Positions 7,201 to 13,112 of a DNA stretch of 13,732 bases are shown here, in pieces. Position 1 is the stretch's first letter. Every line of letters begins with the position of its first letter. The translations under genes and the position numbers were made by a program. The notes beneath the pieces were generated by a model, which saw only the letters and a program-made list of their open reading frames with translations, made no database searches and had not been told where the DNA came from. Origin of the DNA: CAIVAT01 sp037139855 (GTDB lineage: Bacteria; Bacteroidota; Bacteroidia; Bacteroidales; FEN-979); NCBI GenBank assembly GCA_037139855.1, contig JBAXFM010000128.1:1-13732 (forward strand), in the 5' to 3' direction.

Positions 7201-7641
7201 TCATGTTTCACTTTGCCTTTGGAAACCAATGCGTTTTCGATTTTTAAAGTCGGCTTCTTCTTCTTTTACCTGATTAAGTTGCTTAAGGCATTCAAAGATT
7301 AGCATAATATTTCGATCCTGTTCAAGATCATTTATTTGCAGTGATTCAATCTGACGAATAATCTCTTTATGGCTCTCAAGTATCTGCCTCATTTTACCTC
7401 CCCAACTTGATATTCCAATTTGGAATTTCAAGATTTCATATTCATCCTTTTTCAATCGAAAAAGGAAATCCTCGGGAAAACGCTTAATATTTCGGGTCAC
7501 TGCTTTGTTCAGATTTCCGGTCCAACGCCATAAAGCACTCCCAGATCCTGATCAAGCATCACTTTTTGTCCGCGGATCAGGTAGATTTTACTTGCAATTA
7601 CTTCCTCTGATAATCCAGGAATTTCTAACGCTGTTTTTCAT
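7201..7641 (-). pseudogene. ORF6N domain gene, copy 3, two frameshifts and an internal deletion
   Basis: The ATG at 7641 is followed by an A-run. Removing one A would open a frame that reads EIPGLSEEVIASKIY, then LIRGQKVMLDQDLGVLYGV. This frame hits TGA near 7511. One base away, from about 7520, the domain continues as TGNLNKAVTRNIKRFPEDFLF and runs to the stop at 7201. The C-terminal frame then jumps from FQIGISSWGGK to MRQILESHKE. The section that normally lies between them (YLP.AFTEQGVAMLSSVL through IMRAF, about 40 residues) is missing in frame. The coiled tail is retained and ends RKRIGFQRQSET. With two frameshifts plus a deletion this is a decayed copy. It is the first of the tandem set in transcription order. 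Confidence 0.8.
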
Positions 7642-7654
7642 AATGTATATTTCT

Positions 7655-7720
7655 GCTTAATCCGGAAAAAAACATAAGGTAAGGCCGCTGTTGAAAACTT
7701 TCCATGCGGACTATTTTTTG
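7655..7720 (-). repeat. Conserved ~67-bp block, copy B, upstream of ORF6N copy 3
   Basis: This is the second copy of the block at 6636-6702, 66 bp long. It begins on the minus strand with CAAAAAATAGTCCGC at the edge of the heptamer array and ends GGATTAAGC, 13 bases before the ATG at 7641. CCGC near 7708 and GCGG near 7686 could pair around a smaller TGGA/TTCA stem to form a hairpin, but copy A does not preserve the CCGC/GCGG pairing. Upstream of this copy there is no remaining ORF6N coding sequence, unlike copy A. Confidence 0.65.
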
Positions 7721-7747
7721 TGACGCGTCACCTGTCATGCGTCACAA
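7720..7747. repeat. Heptamer array 3: four 7-bp GTCAYNN units with a perfect 12-bp palindrome
   Basis: Units start at 7720, 7727, 7734 and 7741, with tails CGC, CCT, TGC and CAA. The first unit begins GTGA rather than GTCA. That change makes 7720-7731 (GTGACGCGTCAC) a perfect palindrome. The array closes the ORF6N island on the right and abuts block copy B, sharing the G at 7720. Confidence 0.75.
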
Positions 7748-7784
7748 GAAACAGGTACTGCAATGAAAAATACCTGGCTAAACG

Positions 7785-7815
7785 ATTGACATCAGGGAGA
7801 AAAGTATTAACTTTA
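7785..7815 (+). promoter_or_regulatory. Candidate promoter for the second T9SS protein
   Basis: ATTG at 7785-7788 and TAACTTTA at 7808-7815 (7 of 8 consensus positions counting the Ns) are separated by 19 bp, close to the spacing of -33/-7 Bacteroidota promoters. The -7 box ends 29 bases before the ATG at 7845. A 6-bp inverted repeat (CAGGTA 7752-7757, TACCTG 7771-7776) lies just upstream. Confidence 0.4.
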
Positions 7816-7844
7816 ATGCTTCATTGGTCCGAAAAATCAAGGGT

Positions 7845-9377
7845 ATGAAAAATGTTTATAAACTTGCGATGATCATGCTGATCGTCCTGATGAGTTATCC
7901 TGTCATATGCCAACAGGTTGTCTTCGAACAAAAATATACAGGTATCAATACCTTGCCACCCTGTTTTAAATATTACTCCGGTTATCCCACGCAGTTGCAG
8001 GAACTGCCCGACAACTACATCCTGTTGCTTGGCCAGGGACAAGTGCAGGATACAACCGGCTTGCTGGGCGGGAAGGTTTACCAGGAGATGAAAAAACTGG
8101 ATAAAAGCGGAAACATTCTCTGGACAAAATATTTTCTCCCTGATTCGGTACCCATGATTAATACTGAACTGTGGTTCAATTCCTTCCAGGTGATGGAAAA
8201 CGGGAACATCTTGCTGGTGGGGGAAAATCTGAATGATCCAACAGCCGACCTGCCGCTGGCCAATGTGGTAATGCTTGATCCTGACGGGGAAAAGTTGTTC
8301 GACACCATCTACAGGAGTCCCACCGTACTAATGAAACCTCAGTGCAGTGCAAAGAGTACAAACGGATTGGCCATCGGCGGATACCGGGCTAAATACGGGG
8401 ATCGTACGGCCTATGCGATGAAGATTGATTCAAACTTCAACAAGGAATGGACGTTTGAACTCGATCCGATTTACGGCGGGTTGTACAGCGATTTCCGCAC
8501 CATTATTTCGAATCCTGACGGCAGTTTTGACTGTTACGGTCAAATGCGGTGGGGTACATCAAACGGATACAGTTTCTTGTTTGTGAAGTTGAATTCACTG
8601 GGACAGATGACCCTGGTCAAAACATATTCCGACAGCCTTACCTTCCAGAACGCATGTGCCGGTCCTGGCTTCCGGTTGATGGTTGGTCATTATAGTGATC
8701 AGGATCTGAGAATTATCCTGATGAAAACAGATGAAAACGGCAACCTGATCTGGGTCAAAAAATACCAGGATACCACCAATGTGATGTACATTCCCCAGGC
8801 TGTTACGGTTACTCAGGACAATGAATTCCTGATCACCGGTGAAATAGATTATCCAGATCCAGTTTTTGCCGGCTTCATCGGAAGCGACATTTATCTGCTG
8901 AAAACCGATTCGTCCGGCAACAAGATATGGGATGAAACCTATGGTACCAACCTGGTAGCCGACTCCTGCATCTGGTCGCACTGGGAATGTGGATGGGATG
9001 TCATCCCCGCCATGGACGGGAGTTACTTGTTGTGTGCCAGCGATAACATTGATGCAACCTATGGACCGGTGATGAGTGTACTGAAGATAAAAGAGGGCTA
9101 TACAGCGGTGAATGAAAGATTAGGTTTCCCTGGCAGTAGTACAATATACCCAAACCCGTTTCATAGCCAGACTATTGTAAAACTGTCATGCGTAACTCCT
9201 CTTTCTAATGGAATACTCAAAGTGTTCGACCTGAATGGAAAAATTGTCCAGACCATGGACGGGCTAATGTCGGAAACCATTGTCCTATGCCGTAACGGCC
9301 TGCCCGACGGGGTTTATTTTATCACGGTTGAAGATCAGCAAAAAATTCTTTACAGGGGGAAAATCATGGTTTATTAG
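7845..9377 (+). CDS. Secreted repeat protein with type IX secretion C-terminal sorting domain
   Basis: A 510-residue protein. I start it at ATG 7845 rather than the upstream TTG at 7824. From 7845 the signal peptide is compact (MKNVYKLAMIMLIVLMSYPVICQ, cleavage near C-Q) and the candidate promoter gives a sensible leader. The mature part (about 25-420) has a recurring motif of the form (L/M)K-D-x-x-G-N-x-x-W-x-K-x-Y, then hydrophobic strands and G-N-x-L-L-x-G. Clear examples are KLDKSGNILWTKYF, KTDENGNLIWVKKY and KTDSSGNKIWDETY, which suggests a beta-propeller. Residues 423-510 are a type A T9SS sorting domain (IYPNPFHSQTIVKL, LKVFDLNGKIVQ, GLPDGVYFITV, KIMVY). It is therefore exported across the outer membrane and probably attached to the cell surface. 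No catalytic residues are recognised. Confidence 0.88.
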   Translation: MKNVYKLAMIMLIVLMSYPVICQQVVFEQKYTGINTLPPCFKYYSGYPTQLQELPDNYILLLGQGQVQDTTGLLGGKVYQEMKKLDKSGNILWTKYFLPDSVPMINTELWFNSFQVMENGNILLVGENLNDPTADLPLANVVMLDPDGEKLFDTIYRSPTVLMKPQCSAKSTNGLAIGGYRAKYGDRTAYAMKIDSNFNKEWTFELDPIYGGLYSDFRTIISNPDGSFDCYGQMRWGTSNGYSFLFVKLNSLGQMTLVKTYSDSLTFQNACAGPGFRLMVGHYSDQDLRIILMKTDENGNLIWVKKYQDTTNVMYIPQAVTVTQDNEFLITGEIDYPDPVFAGFIGSDIYLLKTDSSGNKIWDETYGTNLVADSCIWSHWECGWDVIPAMDGSYLLCASDNIDATYGPVMSVLKIKEGYTAVNERLGFPGSSTIYPNPFHSQTIVKLSCVTPLSNGILKVFDLNGKIVQTMDGLMSETIVLCRNGLPDGVYFITVEDQQKILYRGKIMVY

Positions 9378-9453
9378 TATTTCTGCTTCGGAATGTTTCC
9401 TGCAAATGTTGGTGGTTATCTGCTTTTGGGGGATGTGGTGTAATATTTCCGGT

Positions 9454-9461
9454 TAACTTTG
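9454..9461 (+). promoter_or_regulatory. -7 box TAACTTTG upstream of the esterase
   Basis: TAACTTTG fits TAnnTTTG completely and ends 30 bases before the ATG at 9492. The closest upstream TTTG (9425-9428) is 25 bp away, longer than usual, so only the -7 element is persuasive. It suggests the esterase is transcribed separately from the T9SS gene 114 bp upstream. Confidence 0.5.
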
Positions 9462-9491
9462 ATGCGATAAAAATGTTTACTGGTTGAAAAA

Positions 9492-10304
9492 ATGAAATAC
9501 CCCTTAACCCTCCTGTCTGTTATTTTTTTCTGCACCGTCACTAAGGCTGCTTCAGTTGATACGGCATTGGTATACAGCTCAGTCATGCACAAGGAAATAA
9601 AATGTGTGATCATCAAACCCGACACCTACAAAAACAGACAACAGCATTTTCCGGCAGTGTATTTATTGCATGGATACAGCGACCAATACAATACATGGGT
9701 TAAACAGGTTCCGGCCATTAAAAAGTATGCTGACCAAATGCAAATGATGATTGTTTGCCCTGATGGCGGCTTCAGCAGCTGGTATTTTGATAGTCCCATC
9801 GACTCAACATACCGATACGACACGCATATCAGCAAGGAGGTGGTGAACTATGTCGATGCACATTACCACACCATTCCCGACAGAAATCACCGGGCCATCA
9901 CCGGTTTGAGCATGGGCGGACATGGAGCTTTGTACCTGGCTTTGAAACATCCTGATGTTTTTGGAGCCGCAGGATCAATGAGCGGCGGCGTTGACTTGCG
10001 TCCTTTCGCAGCTCAATGGGATATTGCAAAACGGATTGGCGATGCTCAAACCCACCTGCTGAACTGGCAGAACATGAGTGTGATCAACATGATCGGGAAG
10101 GGTCAATCCCCGGCCATTGCCATCATGATAGAATGTGGTACGGATGATTTTTTTTACAAGGTCAACCAGCAACTGCATCAGAAGATGCTGGAACTGAAAA
10201 TTCCCCACGATTATATTGAACGGCCCGGCAGGCATAACTGGGAATACTGGGATAATGCCATCGAATTCCAACTCCTGTTTTTTAAAAAGTATTTCAGGGA
10301 ATAA
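9492..10304 (+). CDS. Secreted esterase of the esterase-D / antigen-85-like alpha/beta hydrolase family
   Basis: A 270-residue hydrolase with a signal peptide (MKYPLTLLSVIFFCTVTKAA), placing it in the periplasm or outside the cell. The family signatures are FPAVYLLHGYSDQYNTW (about 53-69, oxyanion-side HGY), the nucleophile elbow GLSMGGHGAL with Ser140, the acid within ECGTDDFF (Asp218 or Asp219) and the histidine in RPGRHNWEYW (His248). This is the order expected of the putative-esterase family (PF00756), whose members cleave acyl esters including feruloyl, acetyl and S-formylglutathione esters. The signal peptide argues against formylglutathione hydrolase and for an extracytoplasmic carbohydrate- or lipid-ester substrate. 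Its length is normal and all three catalytic positions are present. The next gene begins 39 bp downstream on the same strand and could be cotranscribed. Confidence 0.9.
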   Translation: MKYPLTLLSVIFFCTVTKAASVDTALVYSSVMHKEIKCVIIKPDTYKNRQQHFPAVYLLHGYSDQYNTWVKQVPAIKKYADQMQMMIVCPDGGFSSWYFDSPIDSTYRYDTHISKEVVNYVDAHYHTIPDRNHRAITGLSMGGHGALYLALKHPDVFGAAGSMSGGVDLRPFAAQWDIAKRIGDAQTHLLNWQNMSVINMIGKGQSPAIAIMIECGTDDFFYKVNQQLHQKMLELKIPHDYIERPGRHNWEYWDNAIEFQLLFFKKYFRE

Positions 10305-10343
10305 ACAAAGTCTGAACTGTGATTAAGGTGATTAAATAATTTT

Positions 10344-10790
10344 ATGCCAACTCGAAGAAAGATGAAAAACAACTTGTTAAACTACCTGACGCTCGTCATT
10401 GTTTTGGTTGCCAGCCCAATAATGATTTTTCTGTATTTCAGTAACGGTAACCCAATAACTTTTTACACCTACGCAGGATTAGCACTGATGATCCCTGCCC
10501 TGGTGTTTTTTATCATTGCCCGGATACAGCTGGGCAGTGCTTTCCAGGTGACTGCGGAGGCGAAGAAACTGGTTACCGGAGGGTTATATAAAAAAATTCG
10601 TCATCCGGTTTATTTATTCGGACTGTTGTTTCTTCTTGGGACCATTATTCTTTTTCAAAAGTTTTTTCTGCTGTTTCTTTGGGGAGGTTTAATATTCCTG
10701 CAAATGAAAAGGATTAAAAAGGAAGAAAAAGTACTTGAAGAGAAATTCGGGGAGGAATATTCAGCTTATAAAAAAGGAACCTGGTTCTGA
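10344..10790 (+). CDS. Isoprenylcysteine carboxyl methyltransferase (ICMT)-like integral membrane protein
   Basis: A 148-residue membrane protein. Hydrophobic segments are at about 12-31, 41-60 and 89-119 (a probable re-entrant pair). The ICMT/phospholipid-methyltransferase signature follows: GLYKKIRHPVYLFGLL with Arg86-His87-Pro88, then EEKVLEEKFGEEYSAYKK with Glu127-Glu128. In the family these residues bind S-adenosylmethionine inside the membrane. Bacterial members are mostly of unknown substrate, so lipid or small-molecule methylation is inferred only. The start could also be the ATG at 10362 (MKNNLLNYL). A TAATTTTA sequence ending at 10344 would then serve as a weak -7 box. It may equally be read through from the esterase. 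An inverted repeat follows the stop. Confidence 0.82.
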   Translation: MPTRRKMKNNLLNYLTLVIVLVASPIMIFLYFSNGNPITFYTYAGLALMIPALVFFIIARIQLGSAFQVTAEAKKLVTGGLYKKIRHPVYLFGLLFLLGTIILFQKFFLLFLWGGLIFLQMKRIKKEEKVLEEKFGEEYSAYKKGTWF

Positions 10791-10795
10791 ACTCA

Positions 10796-10839
10796 GCGGT
10801 TCTCCGCGGTTATGTCCTTTTTTTACCGCAGAGAACCGC
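10796..10839. repeat. 15-bp inverted repeat (one mismatch) after the ICMT-like gene, possible terminator
   Basis: GCGGTTCTCCGCGGT (10796-10810) pairs with ACCGCAGAGAACCGC (10825-10839) at 14 of 15 positions; the remaining pair is C-A. A 14-base loop contains a T-run (10818-10824). The stem could terminate transcription of the ICMT-like gene, whose stop is at 10788-10790. However, the T-run is in the loop rather than after the stem, so simple intrinsic termination is doubtful. Confidence 0.6.
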
Positions 10840-10865
10840 AAAGAAGTCGCAAAGGACCACCGAGA
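10825..10865 (+). repeat. Degenerate decamer array (ACCGCAGAGA type)
   Basis: Four units of 10, 10, 11 and 10 bases start at 10825, 10835, 10845 and 10856: ACCGCAGAGA, ACCGCAAAGA, AGTCGCAAAGG and ACCACCGAGA. The same unit appears in opposite orientation at 10796-10810, giving a back-to-back arrangement. Runs of this kind are familiar to me from intergenic regions of Bacteroidota, but I know of no assigned function. Confidence 0.6.
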
Positions 10866-10913
10866 AAATAAAAATCAGGTACGTAACAGGATAGTCATAT
10901 TAATTTACTGGCA

Positions 10914-11456
10914 ATGCAAACCTACATTTCAATTTTACGCGGCATCAATGTCAGCGGTTATAAGCTGATCAAAATGAACCTCCTCAAAGAAATGTTTGAG
11001 CACTTGGGTTTTGAAAACGTTAAAACATATATCCAAAGCGGGAACGTTGTCTTTAATTGTAATTCAACTGAAACAGCAATACTTGGGAATAAAATAGCAG
11101 ATGAAATATTGAATCACTTTGGTTTTGAAGTCCCCGTGATCGTGTTGGGAAAGGATGAGTTGAAAAAAGTTTCGGCACAAAATACGTTTATTAACGAAAG
11201 GGGAGAAGACATCGCAAAGCTTCATGTCACGTTCTTGTCAGCAGAACCAGTGGTAAGTCTGATGGAGGGTATTGATAATATGGCTTATCTGCCCGATGAA
11301 TTTTATCTTAGCGAGAAAGCAGTGTACCTGTTTTGTCCGAATGGTTATGGGAATACGAAACTCAGCAATAACTTCTTTGAGAACAAACTGAAGGTTCAGG
11401 CGACCACGCGAAACTGGAAGACGATCATTGAACTGGTGAAAATGAGTGAAGGGTAA
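10914..11456 (+). CDS. DUF1697 family protein
   Basis: A 180-residue cytoplasmic protein with no signal peptide or membrane segment. All family signatures are present: LRGINVSGYKLIKM (8-21), YIQSGNVVF (39-47), the central VIVLGKDEL segment, and TKLSNNFFENKLKV followed by ATTRNWKTI (148-171). The length is typical of the family. No biochemical activity has been assigned to DUF1697 as far as I know. The ATG follows the decamer repeats by 48 bases, and no clear -7 box or Shine-Dalgarno is visible. The amidase starts 36 bp downstream on the same strand. The two could be cotranscribed, but their products share no obvious pathway. Confidence 0.9.
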   Translation: MQTYISILRGINVSGYKLIKMNLLKEMFEHLGFENVKTYIQSGNVVFNCNSTETAILGNKIADEILNHFGFEVPVIVLGKDELKKVSAQNTFINERGEDIAKLHVTFLSAEPVVSLMEGIDNMAYLPDEFYLSEKAVYLFCPNGYGNTKLSNNFFENKLKVQATTRNWKTIIELVKMSEG

Positions 11457-11472
11457 CATGAAAGAAAGTACT

Positions 11473-11487
11473 AATTTGAAACAAATT
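11473..11487. promoter_or_regulatory. AATTTG-AAA-CAAATT inverted repeat just before the amidase
   Basis: A perfect 6-bp inverted repeat with a 3-base spacer lies between the DUF1697 stop and the amidase ATG, ending 5 bases before the start codon. It could be an operator, a leader hairpin affecting translation, or chance in A/T-rich DNA. The overlapping TAATTTG is one T short of a -7 box. Confidence 0.3.
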
Positions 11488-11492
11488 CAGAT

Positions 11493-13106
11493 ATGGTGAA
11501 ACAAAAATGTATTTCAAACCGGTGCTTCGTGCAGATCATTTCAACGATGCTCCTTCTTGGATTGTTTTCATGCAGTCAGGCACCCAAAAAAGAGGTAGAA
11601 ACGAAAAGGATCGACGGGATTGAAGAGATCACCATTGCTCAATTGCAACAAGGTTATCTTGAAGGCCGGTTCACCATTACGGATGTAGTAAAAGCTTACC
11701 TTACCCGGATCGATTCCATCGACCGTTTCGGGCCGCAGCTCAATTCGGTCATCGCCATCAACCCCGATGCATTGAACATTGCGGCGGAACTTGACCGGGA
11801 AAGAGTTGCCGGTAAAACGCGTGGCCCCCTTCACGGGATCCCTGTTCTGCTGAAGGACAACATCGATACCCACGATAAAATGGCCACCACGGGAGGGTCA
11901 CGTGCGCTGCAACAATCCTTTCCGCTAGCCGACAGTTATGTGGCCCGCAAACTGAGGGAAGCCGGTGCAGTGATCATCGGTAAAACAAACCTGAGCGAAT
12001 GGGCTAATTTCCGGTCAAAGTTTTCCTCAAGCGGATGGAGCGGCACGGGAGGTCAGACACGAAACCCTTATAAACTCGACTGTAATCCATGCGGATCAAG
12101 TTCAGGATCGGGTGTGGCGGTTTCGGCCAACTTATGTGTCATCGCCATCGGAACCGAGACCAATGGTTCCATCGTTTGCCCCTCTAACAACAATGGCATT
12201 GTCGGAATAAAACCTACCGTCGGACTGATCAGCCGGTCGGGAATTATACCCATTTCTTTTACCCAGGACACACCCGGTCCGATGGCACGAACGGTAACTG
12301 ATGCTGTAATTTGTCTGGGCGCCCTTACCGGCATCGATGCAACCGACAGTAAAACACTACAGTCGGCCGGTAAAGTTTCCGGGGACTATACCCGTTTTTT
12401 ATTGAAGGATGGATTGAAAGGCAAGCGTATCGGGGTGGTTAGAAGTGCAATGGGTTTTCACCACAGGGTTGACACCCTGATGAATCGCGCGGTTGCATGG
12501 ATGAAAAGCCAGGGGGTCATGGTCGTAGAACTCAAAGAACCATTTGATGATAAATGGGAAAAGGCTTCCATGGAAGTGATGTTGTTCGAGTTTAAGGATG
12601 GACTGAATGCTTATTTTTCGACGCTGGGAAAGGATGCTCCTGTGAAGAGTTTACACGACCTGATTGCATTTAATAAATCCGATTCAGTTGAGCTGCGGTA
12701 TTTTGACCAGCAGTTGCTCTCAGCGGCTGATGCGAAGGGAAGCCTTGATTCTCCATCGTATAAAAAAGCACTGACCACAATGTTGAAAGGATCACGGGAG
12801 GAGGGCATGGACCGGCTGATGAATCTATACAAGCTTGATGCAATGATGGCGCCAACAGGATCGCCTGCCTGGACGACAGACCTCGTAAACGGCGACCACT
12901 ACGTGGGAGGAAATTCATCATGGGCTGCCATCTCCGGTTATCCTTCCATTACAGTACCCATGGGAATGATCGACGGGCTGCCGGTTGGGATCTCCTTCTT
13001 TGGCCGTGCATGGAGCGAACCGGTATTGATTGAGATTGCCTATGCCTATGAGCAGGGAACGAAATACAGGCGACCACCACTTTATCTGAAATGCAACAAC
13101 CATTAA
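11493..13106 (+). CDS. Lipoprotein amidase of the amidase-signature (GatA/FAAH-like) family
   Basis: A 537-residue amidase. The N-terminus carries a lipoprotein signal (MVKQK..., hydrophobic core at 14-25, lipobox LFSC with Cys27), so the enzyme should be anchored in a membrane facing the periplasm or the cell surface. The catalytic Ser-cisSer-Lys set is complete: Lys121 in LLKDNID, the cis-serine at about Ser202 in CGSSSGSG, and the nucleophile Ser226 in GTETNGSIVCP. GIPV (115-118), AVIIGKTNLSEWANFRS (159-175) and the C-terminal PSITVPMG followed by LPVGISFFG are also typical. Length and architecture match the usual 500-540 residues. Export argues against a role as the glutamyl-tRNA(Gln) amidotransferase subunit and for hydrolysis of an amide outside the cytoplasm, possibly peptide-derived. 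The next gene starts 6 bp after the stop, which suggests an operon. Confidence 0.92.
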   Translation: MVKQKCISNRCFVQIISTMLLLGLFSCSQAPKKEVETKRIDGIEEITIAQLQQGYLEGRFTITDVVKAYLTRIDSIDRFGPQLNSVIAINPDALNIAAELDRERVAGKTRGPLHGIPVLLKDNIDTHDKMATTGGSRALQQSFPLADSYVARKLREAGAVIIGKTNLSEWANFRSKFSSSGWSGTGGQTRNPYKLDCNPCGSSSGSGVAVSANLCVIAIGTETNGSIVCPSNNNGIVGIKPTVGLISRSGIIPISFTQDTPGPMARTVTDAVICLGALTGIDATDSKTLQSAGKVSGDYTRFLLKDGLKGKRIGVVRSAMGFHHRVDTLMNRAVAWMKSQGVMVVELKEPFDDKWEKASMEVMLFEFKDGLNAYFSTLGKDAPVKSLHDLIAFNKSDSVELRYFDQQLLSAADAKGSLDSPSYKKALTTMLKGSREEGMDRLMNLYKLDAMMAPTGSPAWTTDLVNGDHYVGGNSSWAAISGYPSITVPMGMIDGLPVGISFFGRAWSEPVLIEIAYAYEQGTKYRRPPLYLKCNNH

Positions 13107-13112
13107 TTCCCT

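Noticed and set aside
6113..7641. Toxin-antitoxin or anti-phage defence system built around the ORF6N genes
   Set aside because: Nothing besides ORF6N domains is encoded in the island. There is no nuclease, ATPase or toxin-like partner, and two of three copies are broken.
6113..7720. Insertion sequence, integron cassette array or prophage as explanation of the ORF6N region
   Set aside because: No transposase, integrase or phage structural gene is present. I also see no terminal inverted repeats at the edges, only the heptamer arrays and the 67-bp blocks.
7752..7776. CAGGTA...TACCTG inverted repeat as an operator
   Set aside because: A 6-bp stem with a 13-base loop is within chance expectation for this length, and it lies upstream of the inferred promoter without a second copy.
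7824..7844. TTG start at 7824 for the second T9SS protein
   Set aside because: It adds seven charged residues in front of a good signal peptide and falls within about 9 bases of the candidate -7 box. ATG 7845 fits better.
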